Part shown: positions 56,636 to 64,000 of the stretch, piece after piece
Numbering within the stretch: the stretch's first letter is position 1
Layout: each line of letters opens with the position of its first letter
From: Mytilinidion resinicola
Lineage: Eukaryota > Ascomycota > Dothideomycetes > Mytilinidiales > Mytilinidiaceae
DNA length: 64,000 nucleotides
Assembly: GCF_010093595.1 (NCBI RefSeq)
Contig: NW_022985457.1
Location: 56,226 to 120,225, forward strand
Direction: 5' to 3'
Translations under genes and position numbers: made by a program
Notes under the pieces: generated by a model
The model's input: the letters and a program-made list of their open reading frames with translations, nothing else
Told to the model about the DNA's origin: nothing
The model's database searches: none

Positions 56636-57928
56636 ATGGACAAGAGGAAACGGTCTCCCTCACGATCACCTTCTCGCTCACCTCCGCGTCAACGAAAGAG
56701 GCCCGGCGCGGCATCGCGTCTCACCCAAGCAGACCGGGAAGCTGCAAAACAACGACAAATTGCACGCGAACAAGAGCAAGAGAAGGCCGCTCTAGAAGCG
56801 AACAAATCTCGAGGCGTGCACGATGTCGTCAAGCAACACTACAACATGGTCCCCGAGCGAGGCCGCGACTGGCGAAACACGGCCAGCAAGATCACCGGCC
56901 TCCGCAGCTACAACAACTGGGTGAAGTCATGCACCATCCAGAAGTTCATCGGCCCGGATCGTGGCCTCAATGTGCTAGATATTGGCTGTGGGAAGGGTGG
57001 AGATCTGGGGAAATGGTCTTCATCTAGGAAGGTGGCCCTTTATGTTGGATGCGATCCCGCCGACGTCTCGATCACACAGGCACAGGAGCGTTACGACAAG
57101 ATGAAGCGGAAGCCTTTCCGTGCCGAGTTCTACGCCAAAGATTGCTTTGGGGAGTCGCTCGCCGATATCGAGATCATTAGGAACGTTGGCTTTGAGACAA
57201 ATGCTGGACCAGGTGGTAATGCGACGGCCCAGCGATGGGGTCGAGGTGGTTTTGACATCGTTTCTATGATGTTCTGCATGCATTATGCTTTCGAGAGCGA
57301 GGAGAAGGCTAGAGGCATGCTACGCAACGTGGCGGGAGCACTGAAGAAGGGTGGACGCTTCCTTGGAACCATCCCCAACTCCGACGTGCTATCAGCTAAG
57401 GTCACAGAGCATCACAAGGGTGCGCCGACTGAAGGAGATGCAAATGGGTCTCCGAATTTCGATTCTGATGACGACTGGGACCCGGAGAAGATCATCGATG
57501 CACCAGCGCCGAAGGAGAAGAAGGAGGAGAAGGAAGAGGGACAGGAAGATGGAGAGTTGGAAGACGAGGGCGTCGAATGGGGCAACAGCATCTACAGAGT
57601 CAAGTTTCCAGGCAAGACGCCCACAGATGGTGTCTTCAGGCCTCCCTTTGGCTGGAAGTACTTTTATTTCCTAGAGGAGGCGGTCGAAGAGGTCCCGGAA
57701 TACGTCGTGCCTTGGGAAGCTTTTCGAGCACTGGCAGAAGAGTACAATCTCGAGTTGCAATATCGTGCCGCCTTCAAGGACGTTTGGGAGCAGGAACGAA
57801 ATGATCCGGAGCTGGGTCCCCTCAGTGAGCGCATGAATGTCCGCGATCGGAGCGGAAGGCTGTTGGTGAGGCAGGAGGAACTCGATGCAGCGAGTTTCTA
57901 TCACACTTTCTGCTTCTACAAGGTTTAG
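56636..57928 (+). CDS. ABD1: mRNA cap guanine-N7 methyltransferase (Abd1-like)
   Basis: A single-exon 430-residue protein in the usual size range (yeast Abd1 is 436). It transfers a methyl group from S-adenosylmethionine to N7 of the cap guanine in the nucleus. Residues 1-30 are an Arg/Ser-rich nuclear-targeting type tail. SYNNWVKSCTIQKFI (about 91-105) is the conserved RNA/cap-binding start. VLDIGCGKGGDLGKW (113-127) is motif I for SAM binding. VGCDPADVSITQAQERY follows, then FDIVSMMFCMHYAFESEEKA and GGRFLGTIPNSDVL (motifs IV-VI). A Lys/Glu/Asp-rich insert (about 275-310) precedes VKFPGKTPTDGVFRPPFGWKYFYFLEEAVEEVPEYVVPWE, the conserved cap-binding segment. The ATG follows a pyrimidine/adenine-rich leader with no upstream ATG in the last 100 bp in frame. 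Confidence 0.95.
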   Translation: MDKRKRSPSRSPSRSPPRQRKRPGAASRLTQADREAAKQRQIAREQEQEKAALEANKSRGVHDVVKQHYNMVPERGRDWRNTASKITGLRSYNNWVKSCTIQKFIGPDRGLNVLDIGCGKGGDLGKWSSSRKVALYVGCDPADVSITQAQERYDKMKRKPFRAEFYAKDCFGESLADIEIIRNVGFETNAGPGGNATAQRWGRGGFDIVSMMFCMHYAFESEEKARGMLRNVAGALKKGGRFLGTIPNSDVLSAKVTEHHKGAPTEGDANGSPNFDSDDDWDPEKIIDAPAPKEKKEEKEEGQEDGELEDEGVEWGNSIYRVKFPGKTPTDGVFRPPFGWKYFYFLEEAVEEVPEYVVPWEAFRALAEEYNLELQYRAAFKDVWEQERNDPELGPLSERMNVRDRSGRLLVRQEELDAASFYHTFCFYKV

Positions 57929-58560
57929 GAAGCAGATCCCAAGATCTCCGGCATATATTTTTGGATTTGCATTTAAAAGGAGTCATGGAAGGCCTCGAAA
58001 AGCGTGAGTGGGCCTTTATGATACCCGGTGCTTCGGAGGCATCCAAACAGCGTATCAATATAATACTCGTTATGGCATCTCATTGTTTGCGACTCGCACG
58101 TGGACGTTCCGAACTCGCAGCCCTATTTTGCTTGTGATGCTCCGATTCGGGGACCACTTCGCCGGGAATTCCCCAACGCAGACTGTGGGGCTGCTCATAA
58201 GCAGAGTCTCAAATGCCTTGATATGGTGAATAAGATATAATTATGTATTGAAGACGTTCGTAGATTCGTGATAGTAGAGACCATAGAAGCTCTACGGAAC
58301 ATTATTCCGATAACCCAGGTGCCGCCTGTCATTCCATTGTTCTCGGTCCTCAGACAAGCCTCGGTAACGTCACCCGGCTTTCATCAACATCGACCGCTGT
58401 CACGAGCCTCTGCGCCCGATAAAACTACCACCGCACCGCTCCTCTCCACCGCACAGAATATACATCGCAACGCAGCTCCAGCATTCATTCCCACCTTAAA
58501 CCGACCCTCGAACCAACTGCATCTCCGAGCCTCGAGCATAGCTAGCACAACACCCTCGTC
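57929..58560. other. Intergenic region between ABD1 and PEX11
   Basis: It should hold the ABD1 3' end and the PEX11 promoter and 5' leader, which is pyrimidine-rich near 58400-58550. No gene is seen. Confidence 0.45.
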
Positions 58561-59547
58561 ATGGTTGCCGACGCCCTCATCTACCACCCAACGGTGTCGC
58601 ATTACCTCAGATATGTCGCGACAACGAGTACGTTCACGTTTCCAGCTCCCCCAGTGAAAGCCCCAACCTTTACGGTGCCTCACTCAATCCCTCTCCGCTC
58701 CCTATGCGCCTCTCCTCCCCAACCCCACTCATCCCAACATCCAGCTAACCTCCCCCAGTCGGCCGCGACAAGCTCCTCCGCACCCTCCAATACTTCTCCC
58801 GCTTCCTCGCCTGGTACCTCTACCGCACGAACCACCCGAAATCCTCGATCCAGCCCTGGGAGACGCTCAAGAAGCAATTCGGCACCACGCGCAAGCTGAT
58901 GCGCGTCGGCAAGTTCGTCGAGCACTTCCGCGCCGCGGCCGTGGCCGCGGACGCGAAGAACATGGACCCCGTGCTGCGGTACTGCGCGGTGGGGCGGCAG
59001 CTGGGGTATGCGGGGTACTTGACGCTGGATAATCTGACGATTGTGAGTGTCCTCGAGACTATGGTTTGAGGATGGGATGTGGGATATTGGGTATGGGAGG
59101 GACAGAGGCTAATGAGTTGATAGTTGGACGCGACCGCGATCCGCAAGTTCGACGCCGCGCAGAAACTCGGCCGCGAGGCCTACCGCTTTTGGTTCACGGG
59201 GCTCTCGTTCAGCATCGCGTCGGGGCTGTATTCGCTGTACAGCTTGCGCCAGCGCGCGGCGCGGTTGGGGGATAGTAAGGAGGGGGAGGAGGTGGTGGAG
59301 AGCAAGAAGCTGGCGAGGTGAGTGCAGGTTGGGGTTTTGCGATCTACCAAGGAATGGGTGCTGACATGTGATGATCTTTATTAGGGAATCTGCTGCTATA
59401 CGGAAACAGCTCATCTCGGATTGCTGTGATATCTGCGCACCGGCGACGGCGCTGGGCTTTGCGAATCTGGATGAGGGTATGATTGGTCTTGCTGGGACGA
59501 CGAGTTCGCTGATTGGCGTGTATTCGGCGTGGAAGAAGACGGCGTAG
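58561..59547 (+). CDS. PEX11: Peroxisomal membrane proliferation protein Pex11
   Basis: Four exons (58561-58627, 58759-59042, 59124-59317, 59385-59547) with GT-AG introns of 131, 81 and 67 nt. The first has a CTAAC branch site. The spliced product is 235 residues, like yeast Pex11 (236). Key blocks: VADALIYHPTVSHYLRYVATT, GRDKLLRTLQYFSRFLAWYLYR (amphipathic helix that tubulates the peroxisomal membrane), TRKLMRVGKFVEHFRAA, GRQLGYAGYLTLDNLTILDATAI, and GFANLDEGMIGLAGTTSSLIGVY near the C-terminus. It drives elongation and division of peroxisomes and acts in their membrane. The short first exon of 22 codons is supported by the family N-terminus and by frame continuity across all junctions. Confidence 0.93.
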
Positions 59548-61150
59548 GGGAATGTTGTTGACGGCCAGTATAACTAAATGTTAGAAGGGAAGGGAAAGCG
59601 CAGCTAGCGAGCCGGGGATGCGGAGAGCTGGGAGTATAAGGTATATAGGAGAGGTTGAGCTGCCAGCATGGTATTTGTTCTAGAGGCATGCGGTTGATTG
59701 GTCCTTCGTTTGTTTAGGATCATGTGCTTAGTGTATCAGTACGGGGAATTTGGAATCAGTTTTTATAGATTCGACTTGCGAAATAGGAGGTTCATATCGA
59801 GTTTGAGGTTATGGAGCGAGCCTGTGTCGAGGGGCTCCTCGGTGATTGGAGAATGATCGTTCAATCAGAAAAATATGAATGTACGATCTGGACCCGTTAC
59901 AAACCGGTTTGACCCTGTGGACAATACATCGAAGTTCTACTCTAAGATTAAACACTCGTCAAAATAGTATCCGGATGCGTTCAAGATTGCACCGCGGTCG
60001 AAAGGGTTCGGTTTATGACCCAAAATCACATCTCGGCAGAAAGGTTCCAGTTTGGACTCCAAATCAGACGCCTGTACAAAACCCCCCCAAAAAATTGAGG
60101 AATCTGAGCACTATCATCTATAGTTCCTCCACACCTTTTGCCATCTTGATACAAGGTAGGTCGAGGAAAGGCGATACGTGTCACGTGATGCCAAGCCCTC
60201 TACTAGCTTTCGCCAATCTCCCACCAGTTCGCCCTCCATCCATCTGTCACACCTCGAATCTCATCCACTCGTTTTAGTGAGTAGCATCTGACTCTTTCCA
60301 TCTAAATGGCACTCTACGGGATGTATCGCGAAGCTGGGACTATCCCTTACGCCCCTTGATACCTCAACATTCCAGCTGAAGAGGGATTTTGAATAATCTG
60401 ACATGAGCACGCCTAAGGCAGGCTTGAAACATCTGCAGCCTCTCTCCACGTCCGACGTGCAGACTCTAGAGAGCTTTTGGAGAAACGCAAGGGCTGAGAA
60501 TCTCGCCCGTTCCCTAATATCTGACTTCCCAGAGATCGGAACTCCTATCACCCGTCGTCCTCTTCGTGAGCTAGCCGTCGAACGCGGGAATAGACCCTAT
60601 AACGGTCACACTCAGGTATCTGAGGCCGTCGGCATATGTTGATAGCCCGGGTCCGGTTTTGCCACCTGCCGTTTCCGTTGCCATATCTATGGTTGGGGCT
60701 GCAAAACGTTTCAGCCTCGTGCGGCTACGCCAGATACTCGCGATCCGTGGGGAATTCTGGAGTCCAGCTCCGGGGACACGGGATGCCTCTGGGATGGCAT
60801 TGTCGGCAGTAGGTTCTTATCTTGACTAGTTCGCTGGTGTGCCTTGATAGTTCCTGGTAAGCTGAACGGCCGAAACGTGACCCTGGTCATGTACTCCTGC
60901 GGCACAGCAACGGAAGAGAGGTAGGTAGAGGTGGCTGGTATATGGGCTTTATACGTCGACATGTCGAGATCAATTACAATCAGATCATATTCTCTATCAG
61001 AGTACCTCCTTTCGCCGCAAATTGTTTTGTACTTGTTCATGCATCTCATCACTCGGCCAAGCAAACTATGTATTTACTAGGAGCATCACGCGAGTGAAGC
61101 ATTGATACATATCACCAAGTCGACTATCTCGGCAGGCTTCTCCGTGCAAA
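59548..61150. other. Long intergenic region, possible small gene at 60403
   Basis: This 1.6-kb gap contains a 79-codon plus-strand ORF (60403-60642, MSTPKAGLKHLQPLSTSD...) and a 117-codon minus ORF (60711-61064). Neither shows a known domain. The same frame downstream of the 60642 stop continues with a Cys-rich stretch to about 60825, so 60403-60825 may be a decayed small gene. It also contains the promoter of the 61151 gene. Confidence 0.3.
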
Positions 61151-64000
61151 ATGCCATCTGTAAAGGTCGAAACACTGGTAGGCCCAGAGCCTTTGACGAA
61201 AGACGAGGCAGAAGTGGAGATCAGACCCAAATATCTGCATCATGATAATGCAAGAGCTGAGTCAACAAAGATGTATTTTCACAATATCAATTGGCATCTT
61301 ACATCTACTGACTGTTCACAGAGCAAAGCAGACCAACCCTCTCAATTACCAGTTCCTGTATGACATCATCCAATTTGCAGACGATTTGCTGTACACCATG
61401 GCCTCTGCAAAAGGGATGGGCCCATCAGTGGCCTTCAAGATCACACCATCGGCATTCATTATCGAGACCAATGACGATGGCCTCACACAGGCCGAAGTCC
61501 TTACAATCTGCGAGGCCGGTTTCAGTGCAAACAAGTTTCCAGGGAACGATCGCTCCATCGACAAGAAAGAAGCTGGCTTCAAATCTGTCTTCGAAGTTGC
61601 CAAAAAGGTCCATATCCAATCTGATACCTGGTCATTTTCCATCCTCAATCAAGGCGAGAGTGGGTTCAAGGCCGTCACACCCATACCTGAACCACCAATG
61701 GCGCTGCCCGACAACACAACCACAAGAATCACTTTAACGCTCCAAGATCATGTATGCGATGCCTACCAAGATCTCGCTCGCGCTTTGCAAGGCCTTCCTA
61801 AAACGACGACATTCTTCCTCGAGAACCTGGATAAGCTCACCATCTCCGTCGAATATCCGGAACAACCTAAGCAACCTAGGATCACGATCGAGAGCGCCGT
61901 GACGAGAGACACTAAGGGATTCGCTGGCGGACTTGTCCGTTTATCACACCAGGAACAATGCTTTCTAGGTTCGGAACGGGTATCATTTAAGAAGGAAACG
62001 ACCAATTATCATGTGTTCAGACATCATATCAAGCAAATATCGGATGAATTTCATCGCTACGGGCACTCCACCGCTATTGTCCAGCTTGCCTTCCCGGTTG
62101 ATTCTTTCACTGGACAACCTAAAATTTCAGCTTTAAGTCGACATACTCCTCCATATCTTCCTATGCAATGTTTCTCTCATCTACCTGTAAGAAAGTATCG
62201 ATCCGCTAAGTCGTTGAAGTCAAGACTGACTCTATGTACAGTTTCTCGTTCACTCGAACTTGATCAACACAGGCCGCGAGAGTCTTTTGAGTTCTGCTTT
62301 GAACAAACTTCTACTTGACGGAATTGCGCACGCGTTTGCATCAGCTATTTCCGTCTTTGCAACGAAGAAGCATCGGCTACGACATTCATGGCTAAAATTT
62401 CTGCCTTCTGATGCGATGGAGTCTCCCTGGGCAGGGCTTTACAGCAGAATCGTAGACTTGCTGCAGGATACGCCCATATTGCAGACATGGAAAGAGAAAG
62501 TATTCAAATGCCCATCGGAGCTACGAGCTATGCTACCGCATAATAGACATCATGATACGCCTATCTACGATGACCTACCGAACCAACTATATCTTGCTCC
62601 CGAATACGAGCGATTCGGCAGTGAGGTGTTTCGCCACTTCGGCGCGCCGACCGTCAACTGGCGTGAGCTACTAGTACCAGAGCTCGTAAGACTCTCCGAG
62701 TTGGCACGGCCGCCGGTGGAACTCATTAGACAGGCACTGATGAAGATTGGAATGACGATAGCCACGAAAGGGATGGACGAAAAGCTGCGCAAAGCTCTAG
62801 AACATCTTCGAGGGGCAAAGTTCCTCCCTTTCAAAACTTCTGACAACGTCCTTGAATATAAGGGTTTAGAAGAGGACTTCGCAATTCTCGACCATACTCG
62901 CTTCGGCAGTGCCTTCGAGGGGCGTTCAGTATTATTGGACTTCTCGCTGAAAGAGTGGCAAGTTTTGGACTCATTCTTCCGTCATTTCAAGCTAGACGAT
63001 CGCTATCTATCGGTCGCCGTTACAGAGCATACGGAGACTAGCGAAGAAGGTTTGGAAAACGAAGACCTCACCTTGACTTTACGCGCACAAGCATATGCTC
63101 TCTATTGGTAAGACGCATTCCATTTTCGAACATATTTCCATCCCTTACTCAAATTTGATGCATCCTAGCACTTCTCGAATGTATAGGTGGGGCTAATGAA
63201 CAGCAGCTGTGCAGCGAAATTCAACAGCACGATGGGCTTGCATGCAGAAACCGGTCTGTATGAGCAGCTGCTGCAGTTGACTGTCTATACAATAGACAGC
63301 ATTACTACCAAACTAGTTCTCCGCCTACAGAATCGCTCAATCACGGTAAACACTGACCGGATATCTCTTCACTCCGAAGTTGTGGACAAGCGCCTCAAAA
63401 TTTACGCCCCCAATGACTACGGCCAGCGCCAGGCCTGCTATCGTTCACAGCTTCCAGATCTGGTCCGCAAACTCCTGGGAGTTCCCTCGGATAGGGCAAC
63501 CTTTGCCATATCCCTGATCCTTGGCGCTAAAGTCGAGGCACTTGAGGATATTATGCAAGAGCAAGACATATATCCGGTTTCTTGGATTCCCAGAACGCCG
63601 CGGCTAGAATTACCGGTAGAGGTCAGAGAGCAGCAAAGTGGCCGAGAAGCCACTCTCAACGATCATGGTGCATACGGGAGTTCAGAAGAAGAAAACTCTG
63701 AGGACACCGTTCGGGAGACTGTAGAAGGTGATGGCGGCGAGAATTCAGACGTGCGGACTCCTCCAACAACAGATAAATCCCCCAGACGCAGTCCCAGATT
63801 CCGGGATTCTTCTCCGATTCCTTTTCGGGGCTTCAAACGCCCGGCCGGGAGCCAGATACGGTCCCCTTCTCCTCCGATAACTCCGAAGCCACGCAACGAT
63901 CTCTTGAGTTCTCCTTTAAGAACCAGAAGCAAGTCAACTTCATGCGCAAGAATAATGGATGCACACCTCGGCGCTGAATCACGGACACGCCAACACTCGG
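61151..64000 (+). CDS. Sacsin-like GHKL-ATPase domain protein, 5' part (runs off right edge)
   Basis: Four exons are visible: 61151-61272, 61322-62186, 62242-63107, 63207 to the window end. Introns are 49, 55 and 99 nt, all GT-AG; the frame is continuous throughout, and the third acceptor is a NAGNAG pair (63203 or 63206). The N-terminus carries a histidine-kinase-like ATPase domain as in sacsin and plant NO VEIN: NYQFLYDIIQFADD (N box), FIIETNDDGLTQAEVLTIC (G1-like), KEAGFKSVFEVAKKVHIQS (G2-like), and ITLTLQ. The N-box Asn (usual QNADD) is Phe here. The middle region (FLVHSNLINTG, NKLLLDGIAHAF) matches the family. The last 150 residues are Ser/Pro/Asp-rich and disordered. Fungal members have unknown roles; chaperone-like or DNA-related activity is inference. 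The C-terminus is missing. Confidence 0.8.

Noticed and set aside
60711..61064. 117-codon minus-strand ORF
   Set aside because: It ends opposite a plus-strand decayed frame and shows no domain or conserved motif.

Overview
The window looks like a filamentous ascomycete (Pezizomycotina) chromosome segment. Gene-dense, GC-normal flanks enclose a roughly 38-kb AT-rich block (about 7.43-45.4 kb) of nested transposable elements. The block is crowded with stop codons of the CAA/CAG-to-TAA/TAG and TGG-to-TAG kind and is poor in CpA, as expected from repeat-induced point mutation (RIP). Host genes have short GT-AG introns (49-131 nt) typical of Pezizomycotina. The species cannot be fixed from sequence alone.

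Left flank (1-7.1 kb): the C-terminal part of a CHAT-domain protein, then a complete pogo-type DNA transposon (2014-4915) with perfect 45-bp terminal inverted repeats (TIRs), TA target duplications and a broken transposase. A spacer with strong palindromes follows, then two copies of a short interspersed repeat, and a short LTR with the end of a Ty1/copia pol.

AT-rich block: a minus-strand copia (about 6956-11077) is interrupted by a 652-bp MULE-type MITE (8171-8822) and a pogo/Fot1-like element (8847-10695). A minus-strand Tad1-like LINE (11078-23304) abuts it. The LINE is split by an LTR/Gypsy element (12967-19976, 227-bp LTRs, GTTAA duplication) and by the 3' part of a second Gypsy family (23305-30537). 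That Gypsy copy holds a Fot1-like element (24621-26450) and a solo LTR. A second Fot1-like copy (30538-32363) sits exactly between truncated Gypsy and a truncated plus-strand LINE (32366-34494). A MULE (about 34529-46032) then contains three solo LTRs and a complete chromodomain Gypsy element (37655-45372, 534-bp LTRs, CCTTA duplication). That Gypsy family carries an extra antisense ORF with Zn2Cys6-like cysteine spacing.

Right flank (46-64 kb): a 5.5-kb segment bounded by imperfect 41-bp TIRs and TA (46632-52174) holds an F-box-like gene, a pogo transposase remnant lacking its catalytic core, an F-box-like pseudogene with four in-frame stops, and a small cysteine-containing ORF. Beyond it lie an LRR-like hypothetical gene, a tRNA-like inverted-repeat cluster, a pyridoxamine-phosphate-oxidase-family gene, the mRNA cap guanine-N7 methyltransferase (ABD1-like), PEX11, and the 5' part of a sacsin-like GHKL-ATPase gene running off the right edge. 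The conserved genes (ABD1, PEX11) are independent housekeeping functions; fungal gene neighbours here form no operon.
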